NCBI GenBank assembly: GCA_934402315.1
Contig: CAKRTS010000001.1
Span: forward strand, 248,001-312,000
Source: an uncultured Acetatifactor sp.
Lineage (GTDB): Bacteria; Bacillota; Clostridia; Lachnospirales; Lachnospiraceae
DNA length: 64,000 bases
Direction of reading: 5' to 3'
How positions within the stretch are numbered: position 1 is the stretch's first letter; every line of letters starts with the position of its first letter. The notes under the pieces are model-generated. The model had not been told where the DNA came from. It ran no database searches and saw only the letters and a list, made by a program, of their open reading frames with translations. Positions 8,801 to 18,155 of this stretch are shown piece after piece. The position numbers were made by a program, and so were the translations under genes.

Positions 8801-10000
8801 ATGCCAAATCTACAAGAATTAGAAAATGCAATGCCCGTTGCACCCTTAAAGATCGTCGCGCTGACCTCAGCCGAAAAAATGGGGCGGCGGATCAATGATT
8901 ATCTGGTTGAATTCCGCAAGAGCATTCACAATGACAAAGTGAAAAACGATCCTGCTTTCCACGGCTACAGCGAGAGCAATTATCTTGTCAACGTCTCCAC
9001 TCCCCGCTTCGGCAGCGGCGAGGCGAAGGCTGTTTTCGGCGAGAGCATCCGCGGAAAGGATTTATTTCTGCTCGTTGATGTCTGCAATCACAGCATTACC
9101 TATAACATGAACGGCTATACCAACCATATGTCTCCTGACGACCATTATCAGGATCTCAAGCGTGTCATTGCCGCATGCAACGGCAAGGCGCACCGCATCA
9201 ATGTCATCATGCCCTTCCTCTATGAAGGAAGACAGCATAAGCGCAGCGGCAGGGAATCTCTGGACTGTGCCTACGCACTCCGTGAGCTCCGGGATATGGG
9301 GATCGATAACTTCATCACCTTCGATGCCCACGACCCCAGAGTGCAGAACTCTACTCCGCTGAACGGCTTTGACAATTTTATCCCCCACGACCAGTTCATC
9401 AAGGCGCTGCTCGGCGCAGAGGACGACCTGATCGTCGATAAGGATCACCTGATCGTCATCAGCCCCGATGAGGGCGCTCTTGACCGCGCAATCTATTTTG
9501 CAAGTGTTCTGGGCGTGGATACCGGAATGTTCTATAAGCGCCGCGACTATTCCACCATCGTCAACGGCAAGAATCCGATCGTTGCCCATGAATTTCTGGG
9601 TGACAATATCGACGGAAAGGATGTCATCATCATCGATGACATGATCTCCTCCGGCGGAAGCATGATTGACACTGCAAGACAGTTGAAGAAGCGCAATGCA
9701 AGACGTGTTTTCATCTGCTGTACCTTCGGTCTGTTCACGGATGGTCTCAAGGCCTTCGACGAAGCATATGAGCAGGGCTATTTCGACCGTGTCGTGACGA
9801 CAGATCTGACCTATCTGCCGCCCGAGCTTTACACGAGACCGTATTTCGTGGAGGCTGACATGAGTAAGTTCATCGCCTCCCTGATCGACTTCATGAACCA
9901 TGACGCTTCCCTCTCCAACGTCATGGAGACAACAGACAAGATGCACAGCATTCTGGACGCTTATAACAAGCGCCAGGACATTGATCTCAACGCAGAATAA
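8801..10000 (+). CDS. prs: Ribose-phosphate pyrophosphokinase (long form)
   Basis: Makes PRPP from ribose-5-phosphate and ATP for nucleotide, His and Trp synthesis. At 399 residues it is longer than the usual ~315-residue Prs and belongs to a divergent clostridial group. Recognisable parts are the ribose-5-phosphate/PRPP loop VIIIDDMISSGGSM, the RRDYS region and FDAHDPRVQNS. The ATG at 8801 is chosen because GGGAG lies five bases upstream; an in-frame codon at 8789 would overlap that site. Monocistronic, with its own promoter, a long repeat-filled leader and a terminator. The leader hints at control after transcription starts, but no known element is identified. Confidence 0.93.
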   Translation: MPNLQELENAMPVAPLKIVALTSAEKMGRRINDYLVEFRKSIHNDKVKNDPAFHGYSESNYLVNVSTPRFGSGEAKAVFGESIRGKDLFLLVDVCNHSITYNMNGYTNHMSPDDHYQDLKRVIAACNGKAHRINVIMPFLYEGRQHKRSGRESLDCAYALRELRDMGIDNFITFDAHDPRVQNSTPLNGFDNFIPHDQFIKALLGAEDDLIVDKDHLIVISPDEGALDRAIYFASVLGVDTGMFYKRRDYSTIVNGKNPIVAHEFLGDNIDGKDVIIIDDMISSGGSMIDTARQLKKRNARRVFICCTFGLFTDGLKAFDEAYEQGYFDRVVTTDLTYLPPELYTRPYFVEADMSKFIASLIDFMNHDASLSNVMETTDKMHSILDAYNKRQDIDLNAE

Positions 10001-10009
10001 TTAAGTATC

Positions 10010-12739
10010 TCAGACGGCGGCATCAGTCGCCGTCTTTTCTTGATATTCAGGGAAGTCCAACGTCACCTTGAACAGATCCCCATCCAGATAAATCCTGAAT
10101 TCTCCGCCCTGTACCCGGGTCAGGCTCTGTGCTATGGAGAGCCCCAGCCCACTGCCCTCCGTGCTCCTCGCGGAATCCCCGCGGATAAATCTTTCCGTCA
10201 GCTCCTCCGGCTTGATGTTCATCTGCTGCTTTGAAATATTCTTGATGGATGCCCGCACACGAGCGTCCTCCACTTCCATATCAATATACACTCTGGTAGA
10301 TTCCATGGCATATTTACAGATGTTGTTGAGCAGATTCTCCACAACACGCCACATTCTCCTGCTGTCTGCGTAAATATATGCTGGCATATCATTCTTTTCA
10401 AAGACGACCTGCAGCCCTCTCTCCTCCAGTTTCTCGGAAAACTCACCGATTCCCTGATTAATCAGCTCCGTCAGATTCAGCTTTTCCCGGTTCAGCTCAA
10501 TGTTGCCCGATGAGATTTTGGATGCCTCCACCAGATCATCCGTCAGCTGCTTCAACCGCTGCGCCTTGTTGTCCAGAATATCAATATATCCCTTCGCCGG
10601 TTCCTCCGTAATTTTCAGTCTCTTTAACAGATCCACATAATTGATGATCGATGTCAGAGGCGTCTTAATGTCGTGCGAGACATTTGTAATCAGATCCGTC
10701 TTCATCTGCTCATCCTTCATGCTGGTCTTTACCGCCTTGCCAATCCCCTCTCCGATATTATTCACGGCATCCGCAAGCTCTCTGTTTGCACCGTGCAGGC
10801 TCTCGGCATCCAGCTTGAAATCCACCTCGCCGTCACGGATCCGGTTGATGCCATCCACGATCTCATTCTGTTCTCCGCCGCGCTTAAAGATTACCACGCC
10901 GATAATACCGTCAAAGGTCACCAGCCCCGCGAGCGCCAGAAATACCGAAAGCCGGCTGTCCTGTAACCGGTAAACTGCCACCATGCCGATCAGGTTGGCA
11001 AACAGGAACAGATTATAAGGGATCAATATGCTCACCACGGAGTTTCTGTGGCGGAATATGAACTTAAGCATTTTGCCGATCCCGATGCAGACATAGTGAA
11101 TCAGGCTGTCCTTCCAGAGATTTTCCGATTTCAGCCTGCGGATAAAGCTGTACCAGACAATGCCGACTGCAAGGCTTAAATACATACCGTAAACCGCAAA
11201 GACCGCATATCTGTACACCCTCGTCATCTGGAAATTCGTAACCTGTGCCGTATCCACGACCACGTTTTCCGCGATGCTGACGAGCACCCGGAAGCCCCGG
11301 AGACCTCCGTAGGTAAACAGTGCCGTCAGCAGGATCAGCGCTTCTGTCCATATATGGTCAAAACGGTCCAGATACCAGACCTTCTCTCCGTTTTCATCCA
11401 GTGCCACCCCTGCCGTGACAGAGAGATAGATGCCTATCCCAAGCCACAGGATCAGCAGCACGGCTATCAGGGCGATGAACCTTCCGATGCTGGGCACGAT
11501 CCTGCTGTATACCGCTTCCGCATTATAAAAGGCATCGCCCTCCACCTTGTAATCCGTGTCCACGCCGATCCACATATGTGTCGTATCCGGATATGCGTAA
11601 TCGTTCGCGCTGATGTAGCTGTAGAGATCATCCTCCGTGACCACCGTATTTCCCATGAACACAAGGCTGTCCGGATAATAGATCAGATAGCTCCTGTATT
11701 CGGAAAAGAATTCCGTGATGTCCTCGTCGGTTGCCCCTGACAGTTCGGGTACGTTCGTATAAGTACACACACCATCATCCGTCATCATGCGGACGGCATA
11801 CTTTGCATTGCTCCTGTTCGCCGCATATGCCTTATTACAGATATGGTAGCGCTGGTAATTGAGGGACAGTGCTTCGATCGTTGCCGTCACATTGCTCTGC
11901 AGGCGCATATAGTCCACCCAGTTACTGGCATTCTTCAACAGCTGCATCTCGCCCTCCACCGGGGCATACCGGCAGTCAAGCACCGGCACCATCACCTGAA
12001 TCACGCCGTCTTCATGGGACACCTCTATTCCGTCGAGCTCCTGCGCCATGATATAGGCAAACGCGAGATCCTCAAACTGTTCTCCCTTCTGCCCCGGATC
12101 GTGCATCTTCTCCCATATGACAGAAATTTCCTCCGCACTCTTTCCGTAATAGGCAGGCTCTGCTCCGGTGATCGGCTGTCCGGCAGCGTCTGTGGGAATC
12201 TCGCCCGTGTCCGCGCTTCCCTCTCCCATCCTGTAAAAGCCGTCAAAACAGAGCTGTCCGTATTCATCCATTGTAAAATTTTCGGGAAAAATCACATAGC
12301 CGAAATAATTGACAAAATCAGAAATAGACATGATACGGTTGGTATACTGAATCCCATACTTCCCCCACTTTATCATGTCATCCAGTTCATAGACAACAGA
12401 GACAGAGCAGCCCTTGTCTGCTCCAATCTTTCCTGCATATTCCGTGACATCGATCCTCTTTGACGGATCAAGTACACCGTCTGTCTCCAGTTGTCCCTTG
12501 ATCCCGACAAGCTGCGTAATATCTGACACCGCGTTTCGGAACAAGTCATTATAGACATCCGATTCCTCAAACTCCTGCGCGCTGTTGACCGGGAAGATCT
12601 TATAGGTCTGTGTCCCGTCGATGGAGCCCACCTCAATATAGGAATTTAAAAGGAGCGCAGCGACTGCCAGCAAAATTCCCGCTGCAACCAAATGCTGTAC
12701 CAGTCCGATCAGCATTCTCTTTAATGTAGGTTTTTTCAT
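10010..12739 (-). CDS. Large membrane sensor histidine kinase
   Basis: Transmembrane sensor kinase of 909 residues. One membrane helix (about 8-31) leads to a roughly 400-residue outside domain, then about five more helices (around residues 425-610). A short signalling linker precedes HisKA, with the phosphorylated histidine in NVSHDIKTPLTS (H689), N box ENLLNNICKYA, and G box EGSGLGLS. The gene lies 18 bp after its response regulator on the same strand, so the two form a system. The large extracellular part matches no sensor domain I recognise. Its last codons overlap the stem of the prs terminator. No target operon is adjacent; the stimulus is unknown. Confidence 0.9.
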   Translation of the reverse strand: MKKPTLKRMLIGLVQHLVAAGILLAVAALLLNSYIEVGSIDGTQTYKIFPVNSAQEFEESDVYNDLFRNAVSDITQLVGIKGQLETDGVLDPSKRIDVTEYAGKIGADKGCSVSVVYELDDMIKWGKYGIQYTNRIMSISDFVNYFGYVIFPENFTMDEYGQLCFDGFYRMGEGSADTGEIPTDAAGQPITGAEPAYYGKSAEEISVIWEKMHDPGQKGEQFEDLAFAYIMAQELDGIEVSHEDGVIQVMVPVLDCRYAPVEGEMQLLKNASNWVDYMRLQSNVTATIEALSLNYQRYHICNKAYAANRSNAKYAVRMMTDDGVCTYTNVPELSGATDEDITEFFSEYRSYLIYYPDSLVFMGNTVVTEDDLYSYISANDYAYPDTTHMWIGVDTDYKVEGDAFYNAEAVYSRIVPSIGRFIALIAVLLILWLGIGIYLSVTAGVALDENGEKVWYLDRFDHIWTEALILLTALFTYGGLRGFRVLVSIAENVVVDTAQVTNFQMTRVYRYAVFAVYGMYLSLAVGIVWYSFIRRLKSENLWKDSLIHYVCIGIGKMLKFIFRHRNSVVSILIPYNLFLFANLIGMVAVYRLQDSRLSVFLALAGLVTFDGIIGVVIFKRGGEQNEIVDGINRIRDGEVDFKLDAESLHGANRELADAVNNIGEGIGKAVKTSMKDEQMKTDLITNVSHDIKTPLTSIINYVDLLKRLKITEEPAKGYIDILDNKAQRLKQLTDDLVEASKISSGNIELNREKLNLTELINQGIGEFSEKLEERGLQVVFEKNDMPAYIYADSRRMWRVVENLLNNICKYAMESTRVYIDMEVEDARVRASIKNISKQQMNIKPEELTERFIRGDSARSTEGSGLGLSIAQSLTRVQGGEFRIYLDGDLFKVTLDFPEYQEKTATDAAV
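10012..10039. terminator. Terminator of prs, overlapping the kinase stop
   Basis: AGACGGCG (10012-10019) pairs perfectly with CGCCGTCT (10028-10035) and is followed by a T run on the plus strand. It lies inside the final codons of the convergent kinase gene, so the stem is also coding sequence. Confidence 0.9.
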
Positions 12740-12757
12740 AAAATCCCTCTTCCGGCA

Positions 12758-13450
12758 CTACTGCTTGTCTATTTTATACCCGACACCCCACACCACCTTA
12801 AGGTATCTGGGGTCCTTGGGATTGATCTCAATCTTCTCCCTGATATGTCTGATATGGACGGCAACCGTGTTGTCCGCACCGATGGCGTCCTCATTCCATA
12901 TGCTCTCATAGATCTGGTCGATGGAGAAAACCCGCCCCTGATTTTTGACAAGGAGCAGAAGGATGTTATATTCGATCGGCGTCAGCTTCACCGGCTCATC
13001 ATCGACCGTTACCTGCTTCGTATCATCATTGATGACAAGTCCGCCGACCTGGTAAACTGCCTTGTCCTCCGCCGTCAGGCTGCCGAGGGAGGTATAGCGG
13101 CGCAGGTTCGATTTCACCCTCGCCACAAGCTCCAGCGGATTAAAGGGCTTTGTGATATAGTCATCCGCCCCGATATTCAGCCCGAGTATCTTATCCGTAT
13201 CCTCCGACTTTGCCGAGAGTATGATGATCGGAATGCTGCTGTGCTCTCTGATCTTGAGAGTTGCCCTGATACCGTCCAGCTTCGGCATCATGATGTCTAT
13301 AATCAATAGATGAATCTCTTCCCTTTTCAGCATTTCAATTGCCTGCTCGCCGTCATAAGCCTTAAAGATATGATAGCCATCCTGACTCAGATAGATTTCG
13401 ATTGCATCCACAATTTCTTTTTCATCATCACATACAAGTATATTCGCCAT
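12758..13450 (-). CDS. OmpR/PhoB-family response regulator
   Basis: Response regulator of 230 residues: receiver domain with acidic pocket DD (8-9), phospho-acceptor D52 (IIDIMMPKLDG) and the conserved lysine in ITKPFNP, then a winged-helix DNA-binding domain (about 130-228) with the DNVAVHIRHIREKIE-type recognition region (here ADNTVAVHIRHIREKI). It is the first gene of the two-gene unit with the sensor kinase. The VanR/WalR-like architecture suggests envelope responses, but nothing adjacent identifies the regulon. A weak hairpin between it and yfiH (13535-13555) may separate this unit from the next. Confidence 0.95.
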   Translation of the reverse strand: MANILVCDDEKEIVDAIEIYLSQDGYHIFKAYDGEQAIEMLKREEIHLLIIDIMMPKLDGIRATLKIREHSSIPIIILSAKSEDTDKILGLNIGADDYITKPFNPLELVARVKSNLRRYTSLGSLTAEDKAVYQVGGLVINDDTKQVTVDDEPVKLTPIEYNILLLLVKNQGRVFSIDQIYESIWNEDAIGADNTVAVHIRHIREKIEINPKDPRYLKVVWGVGYKIDKQ

Positions 13451-13558
13451 AATTTCCTCTCATTCCACCTTCCGCTATTTTCCGCTCTTCCCAAATCCGT
13501 CTTTCAAAGTAAAACATATCCATTTTAAGTGTTTCTTCGGATTTTTCTGAAGATTTCC

Positions 13559-14341
13559 TTAATCTTCCTTCAATCCAAGAAATGCTGCAAGATTTCCCCT
13601 CCTGCCACCGCTCGCTCTGTGGGAAAAGAGTTCAGTGCTGTTGCAGCAGGTACAGATCCCGGGACTTTCGAGCCTCTCCTCTGCCACACCCGCGTCCAGC
13701 AGGATTTTCCTGTTTACCGCCCTGAGATCCAGCTGGTATTTTCCCGGTTCCTTTCCCGCCCTGACCGCCTCCGGATAGCTTTCAAACTGCTCCGCCACAT
13801 CCGCACTCACCTCATAGCAGTCCTGACAAATACAGGGGCCTATCACCGCGCAGACCTCCCCAGGCTTTGTCCCGAACGCCTCCTGCATCGCCCGCAGCAT
13901 ACATTCTCCCATTTTTCCCGCCGTTCCGCGCCAGCCGGAATGTGCCAGTCCGATTGCCCGGTGTTCCGGATCGACAAAGTACAACGGAACACAATCCGCA
14001 AAATATGTCACAAGGACAAGCCCCGGCTCATCCGTTATCAGGCCGTCTATGTTCTCATAATCCCTCGGACGCACAATGCCCTTTCCTCTGTCATCTGCCG
14101 TCACCCTCCGGATGTTTGTCGTGTGTGTCTGATGCGAGGCGACCATATCCCCGGGTCTGCATCCGAGCGCGTCCGCCACACGCCTGTAATTCTCCTCGAC
14201 AGATGCCGGATCGTCTCCTCTGGTAAAGCTAAGGTTCATCGTTGCAAACTCTCCCCGGCTCACACCACCCTGTCTCGTAGTAAAAAGATGCCGGACAATC
14301 CCGGTCTGTTCCAAAAGCGGAAAGGTAAGAAATGTGTTCAT
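13559..14341 (-). CDS. YfiH/laccase-domain protein (purine nucleoside phosphorylase-like)
   Basis: Member of the YfiH (DUF152) family, historically called polyphenol oxidase and now known in several species as zinc-dependent purine nucleoside phosphorylase/adenosine deaminase. The expected metal ligands are present: H70 in SHQTH, C117 in ADCVP, H134 in AHSGWRG. From the ATG at 14341 the protein is 260 residues. This ATG overlaps the yraN stop (ATGA), with AAGGAGG just upstream, so coupling decides the start over the in-frame codon at 14395. It is last in the rnhB-fliK-like-flhB-like-yraN-yfiH run. Confidence 0.92.
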   Translation of the reverse strand: MNTFLTFPLLEQTGIVRHLFTTRQGGVSRGEFATMNLSFTRGDDPASVEENYRRVADALGCRPGDMVASHQTHTTNIRRVTADDRGKGIVRPRDYENIDGLITDEPGLVLVTYFADCVPLYFVDPEHRAIGLAHSGWRGTAGKMGECMLRAMQEAFGTKPGEVCAVIGPCICQDCYEVSADVAEQFESYPEAVRAGKEPGKYQLDLRAVNRKILLDAGVAEERLESPGICTCCNSTELFSHRASGGRRGNLAAFLGLKED

Positions 14342-14715
14342 AATCCTCCTTGCTGCCTCCGCTGATAGATGTGCGGAAACGCATTCCTGATCCATGTGAT
14401 CTCGTCACCCTGCACCGTCACGACATCGTACCGGACTGCCGTGTTGTCCCCGAGTCTGTGCATTGCCCGGTAATAGTCGGCAACCCTGCATATCCTTCTC
14501 TGCTTGCGGACATCCACCGCATCCGCCGCATATCCGCTGCCTGTTGTACTGCGGAACTTGACCTCGACAAAGACAAGGTATTCCTCATCCTGCCCGATCA
14601 GATCGATCTCTCCCTGCCTGCAGCGGTAATTCCGCTCCCTGATCCTCATTCCATGCGCCGCCAGATAGTCCGCCGCACGCTTCTCCCATGCCGCCCCCTC
14701 AGCCCTCGTATTCAT
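14338..14715 (-). CDS. YraN/UPF0102 endonuclease-like protein
   Basis: Small protein (125 residues) with the restriction-endonuclease-like fold of UPF0102. The signature is CRQGEIDLIGQDEEYLVFVEVK: the E-D-ExK active-site arrangement is intact, followed by RKQRRI. Family members are linked to Holliday-junction processing by context rather than direct proof. It overlaps yfiH by 4 bases at its end and is 3 bp downstream of the FlhB-like gene. Its place after rnhB in this operon is standard for Bacillota. Confidence 0.93.
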   Translation of the reverse strand: MNTRAEGAAWEKRAADYLAAHGMRIRERNYRCRQGEIDLIGQDEEYLVFVEVKFRSTTGSGYAADAVDVRKQRRICRVADYYRAMHRLGDNTAVRYDVVTVQGDEITWIRNAFPHIYQRRQQGGL

Positions 14716-14718
14716 ACC

Positions 14719-15006
14719 TCACCCCATCTTACTCTTTAACTTATCCATCGCATCCACAAAGATCAGCACCTCCGCCACCACCTCATACAGTTCCGGCGGG
14801 ATCATCTCCCCGATCTCCAGTCTGGACAGCGTATCCGCCAGCTTATCATCGCGGTGTATCGGAACATCGCTCTCCTTCGCCTTCTGAATGATCTTCTCCG
14901 CAAGCACACCGCGTCCGCTGGCAATGACCCGCGGCGCGTCCTCCGCCGGATTATATTCCAGTGCAATTGCCTGCTGAACCTTTTTATTTTCCTTATTTTC
15001 CGCCAT
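14719..15006 (-). CDS. FlhB-like C-terminal domain protein (YlqH/FlhX type)
   Basis: A 95-residue stand-alone equivalent of the cytoplasmic C-terminal domain of FlhB, the substrate-specificity switch of the flagellar export gate. It begins near the IALEYNPAEDAPRVIASGRG strand region and keeps the LADTLSRLEIGEMIPPELY helix. There are no membrane helices and no NPTH autocleavage motif, because it starts after that point. B. subtilis YlqH is the named homologue. It directly follows the FliK-like gene by 17 bp, and FliK and FlhB C-domains interact in flagella, so these two may interact too. A real flagellar role is unproven. Confidence 0.88.
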   Translation of the reverse strand: MAENKENKKVQQAIALEYNPAEDAPRVIASGRGVLAEKIIQKAKESDVPIHRDDKLADTLSRLEIGEMIPPELYEVVAEVLIFVDAMDKLKSKMG

Positions 15007-15023
15007 TTGCTCACCCCTGCATC

Positions 15024-16781
15024 CTACGTTCTGACATCAAAAGCATATCTGGTCACCAGGCCGCCTCCGGTCTGCTGTAATAACGGAGCGAGACCTCCCG
15101 CCGCGGACGGCTCTTTCTTCTCTGCTGTCGTCATGGAGACAGAGCAGTCATAGCCCCTCTTTTTTAATCTCTGAGTCAGTATATCCATATGCGTTTCCAG
15201 AAAATCAAGCGTCGCATCATCCGCCACGGTAAATTTCGTGGCAACCTTTCCGCTCTCCATCGTCACATAGACATCCAGTGCGCCGAGATGCTCCATGTCG
15301 AGATGCAAAAGCGCACTGACCTTGCCGTCATTCTCTGCAAGGCTCCTCTTATTCGTATAGACATAGAGATCACCGTGGGCATCCGATCCCTTCAGCTGTA
15401 AGGGGAGCTGGATGTAGCTGTACATCTGGTTGATCTGGTTCATAAAATCAAGGTTCTGCGAGAGATTTGTCACCGCCTTGAACGCAGCGCTCTCCCCCTG
15501 TCCTCCGGCGTCAAGCGCCATCTGCAATCCCTTGAGCTGCCGGTCCATCCGGCGATATAGCTCCTCCACCTTCTCGGACTGCGCAACCTCCTCCGGCCGC
15601 AGTGTCCACTGCTCCTTGAGCTGCTCCGTGAAGAGCTTCTGAAACGCCTTGTCGGAAAACAACTCCCTGACGGCTCTCCCGGTCTGTCCTCCCCGGTCTG
15701 CCAGCTCCAGCAGATTCTGTGCCAGCCTGAAAAAGCTGCCCTCCTCCGCACCGCCCTTCGCGAGCTGTAAGAACTGTTCCGTAAGCTGTGCCTTCTCCTG
15801 CGGGGATAACTCCATCCGCTCTATAAATCCAAGCATCCGCTGTACATCCGCACTGACCCTCTGCGTCTCCACATTGTTCTCAGGGTCGGTCTGTTGTACC
15901 GTGCCTTCCGCAATCTCCTGTACTGCCTTTTCGGCTGCAGCCTGCCCCGCTTCCGGAAGACTCCTCCGGGCGATCTCTGAAGCCGCCTGCCGCATATCCG
16001 CTTCTGTCTCCTGCGGTGTCTTTGCAGTCTCCGGTGTCGGCACAGCCTCCGGGGCTTCTGCCATCTCTGCCGTTTCCGCCGTCTCTGGCATCTGCGGAAG
16101 CAGCGCCCGGTAAAGCGCAGTCCACCCGTCCGTGTTCCCGCTCTCCTGCATTGCCTCTGCCGCCTGGGGAAGAAGCTCAAGCACATCGGAGATGGCATTG
16201 AGCAGCTGATGATTCATATTCCGGTAAGCTGCCATCTGTTGAAGATTGGTTTCATTAACCGGAAGCTGCAGCCTGTGCAGATTGATAACATCCGAAACCT
16301 CATACTCCGGGAAGCTGTTGATCTCCCTGTAAATCTGCTGCAGGGAGCTTCGGTTTACCGGCAGTCCTGCCTCCATCAGCTGCTTCGTCATGGAAACAGA
16401 GGTCTCGTTGACCGGAAGTCCTGCCATCTCCAACGCCTTCAAAACATTGACATCTGCGGAAATATTCGTGAACAACGGGCTTAACGACAGCGCGGCCCCG
16501 TTGCTCTTTACCTCAAAGGTCACATTCTGTCCGATATCAAGGTGAATGCTCTGATCTACCTTTGCATTCAGAACCATATCCTCTGATATTCTGATCTGAA
16601 TCTCCCCTCCGTTTCTGGACACGATCTCCCCCCGCAGAGTCTGCCCCGGCACCAGTGACCGGATCTGCCTGTTGACCTCTGCCGTGTGAAGATTCTGCGC
16701 CACAGTTGATGCTCTGCCTGTCATCTCCCCGACACGGCTTTCTCCCCGTGATGCGCCTGTGAACAGCTGTGAAAGATTCAT
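15024..16781 (-). CDS. FliK-like hook-length-control-type protein (YlqG type)
   Basis: A 585-residue protein resembling flagellar hook-length control protein. The N-terminal third has RIPGQTL-type beta segments and repeated GLPVNE/QLPVNE stretches (about 120-200). The middle (about 230-310) is low-complexity, rich in A, E, T and P. The C-terminal ~100 residues match the Flg_hook fold (LHLDMEHLGALDVYVTMESG, then the SVSMTTAEKK end). B. subtilis YlqG, next to ylqH and rnhB, is the positional counterpart. No other flagellar genes are in the window except a chemoreceptor at 46.7 kb. Whether it acts in flagella or has another regulatory role is unknown. Confidence 0.82.
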   Translation of the reverse strand: MNLSQLFTGASRGESRVGEMTGRASTVAQNLHTAEVNRQIRSLVPGQTLRGEIVSRNGGEIQIRISEDMVLNAKVDQSIHLDIGQNVTFEVKSNGAALSLSPLFTNISADVNVLKALEMAGLPVNETSVSMTKQLMEAGLPVNRSSLQQIYREINSFPEYEVSDVINLHRLQLPVNETNLQQMAAYRNMNHQLLNAISDVLELLPQAAEAMQESGNTDGWTALYRALLPQMPETAETAEMAEAPEAVPTPETAKTPQETEADMRQAASEIARRSLPEAGQAAAEKAVQEIAEGTVQQTDPENNVETQRVSADVQRMLGFIERMELSPQEKAQLTEQFLQLAKGGAEEGSFFRLAQNLLELADRGGQTGRAVRELFSDKAFQKLFTEQLKEQWTLRPEEVAQSEKVEELYRRMDRQLKGLQMALDAGGQGESAAFKAVTNLSQNLDFMNQINQMYSYIQLPLQLKGSDAHGDLYVYTNKRSLAENDGKVSALLHLDMEHLGALDVYVTMESGKVATKFTVADDATLDFLETHMDILTQRLKKRGYDCSVSMTTAEKKEPSAAGGLAPLLQQTGGGLVTRYAFDVRT

Positions 16782-16797
16782 TCCCGTTTCCCTTCTC

Positions 16798-17559
16798 CTA
16801 CTCTTCGATAAAGTTTTTAATAAAGCTCTTTCGATGTATGACCGAAGGGCCGTACTTCTTTAACGCCTCTATATGTGCCGGGCTTCCATAGCCCTTGTTG
16901 CGCGCAAAGTCATACTCTGGGAAGACCTTGTCGTACTCTTCCATAAGTCTGTCCCTTGTCACCTTTGCGACGATACTTGCCGCGCCGATCGTGATACTCT
17001 TCGCATCTCCCTTGATAATGGGAACCTGCGGAATATCCACCCCTGGAATCGTGACCGCATCGTTCAGCAGCAGCTCCGGCTTCACCTTCAGTCTGTCAAT
17101 CGCCTGCCTCATTGCCTCGTAGGTGGCCTGCAGGATATTGATCTCATCAATCCGCTCCGGCGTCGCGTAGCCAAGTGCAAAGGCAACCGCCTTCTCGCGG
17201 ATGATCTCAAAAAGCTCCTCTCTCTTTTTTTCGGAGAGTTGTTTGGAATCATTTATATACAAAATACGGCAATCCCTCGGCAGTATGACCGCACCCGCCA
17301 CAACCGGTCCGGCAAGCGGGCCTCTGCCCACCTCATCAATTCCGCAGATGAACTCATACTCCCGGTATTTTTCCTCATAGACCCGCAGCTTTTCGATTCT
17401 TTCCCTCTCCCGCTGCAGTGCCGCAAGCTTCTTCTCGGAGGCCTCCACGAGCTTTCTGACGCCTCCCCGCTCATCCTCACTGTATCTCTTTATAAGTTCA
17501 GGCAGCTCCTCCAAAGATGCTGCCTGAAAACATGACTTGATTTCACCGATATTTAACAT
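16798..17559 (-). CDS. rnhB: Ribonuclease HII
   Basis: Removes ribonucleotides and RNA primers from DNA. The active-site block GIDEVGRG places D75 and E76, with the other aspartates in INDSKQL and LLNDAV; GASIVAKVTRD follows. A helical, charged N-terminal extension of about 65 residues precedes the catalytic domain, as in many clostridial RnhB. The ATG at 17559 gives 253 residues; an upstream ATG at 17592 has no ribosome site, whereas GGGGA lies just before 17559. It lies between lepB and the FliK-like gene in the same operon. Confidence 0.96.
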   Translation of the reverse strand: MLNIGEIKSCFQAASLEELPELIKRYSEDERGGVRKLVEASEKKLAALQRERERIEKLRVYEEKYREYEFICGIDEVGRGPLAGPVVAGAVILPRDCRILYINDSKQLSEKKREELFEIIREKAVAFALGYATPERIDEINILQATYEAMRQAIDRLKVKPELLLNDAVTIPGVDIPQVPIIKGDAKSITIGAASIVAKVTRDRLMEEYDKVFPEYDFARNKGYGSPAHIEALKKYGPSVIHRKSFIKNFIEE

Positions 17560-17605
17560 ACTTCCCCATTTCTGCGCACATTCTTTGCGCATAGCAAATT
17601 TGTGT

Positions 17606-18151
17606 CTACTGGTGTTTCAGAATTCCAAAGCTTGAGAATGGCCAGATCCTCACCCATGCTCTGCCGATAATGTCTTCCCGTTTGATATTTCCAACCTGCG
17701 GATAACGGCTGTCGGTGCTGTTGTTCCGGTTGTCTCCCATGACGAAATATTCATCCTCGCCCAGCACAATCGGCTCCGCGGCAAGCCCTATATTCTCCGC
17801 TTTGATGATCTCCCGCCCGTAGCTCTCGGAAAGGATTTCACCGTTTATGTAGATGTCTCCCTTTTCATCGATCTGAACCGTCTCACCGGGCAGACCGATG
17901 ATCCGCTTGATATAATAGGTTTTCTCCTTGTGCTTATAAGGAAAAACAATAATGTCAAACCGCTGGGGATCACGAAAACGATAGGACAGCTTATCCACGA
18001 TCAGGTTGTCGCCGTTCGTCAGCGTCGGCTCCATGGACGAACCATCCACCTCGGTTCTCTGTCCGACAAAGGTTATCACCAGCCATGTCAGACAGAGCAC
18101 TCCCAGCAGGTACAACAGCGTGCTTATCATTTCCTTCATTACTTTATTCAT
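17606..18151 (-). CDS. lepB: Type I signal peptidase (second in the cluster)
   Basis: Membrane serine protease that cleaves signal peptides from exported proteins. A single N-terminal helix (about 9-29) is followed by the outside catalytic domain with the Ser/Lys dyad: S39 in GSSMEPT and K82 in YYIKRIIGLPGE; GDNRNNSTDSR is box E. Length 181 fits Gram-positive SipS-type enzymes. It is 4 bp downstream of rbgA. A second lepB lies on the other side of rbgA. Confidence 0.97.
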   Translation of the reverse strand: MNKVMKEMISTLLYLLGVLCLTWLVITFVGQRTEVDGSSMEPTLTNGDNLIVDKLSYRFRDPQRFDIIVFPYKHKEKTYYIKRIIGLPGETVQIDEKGDIYINGEILSESYGREIIKAENIGLAAEPIVLGEDEYFVMGDNRNNSTDSRYPQVGNIKREDIIGRAWVRIWPFSSFGILKHQ

Positions 18152-18155
18152 CGTC

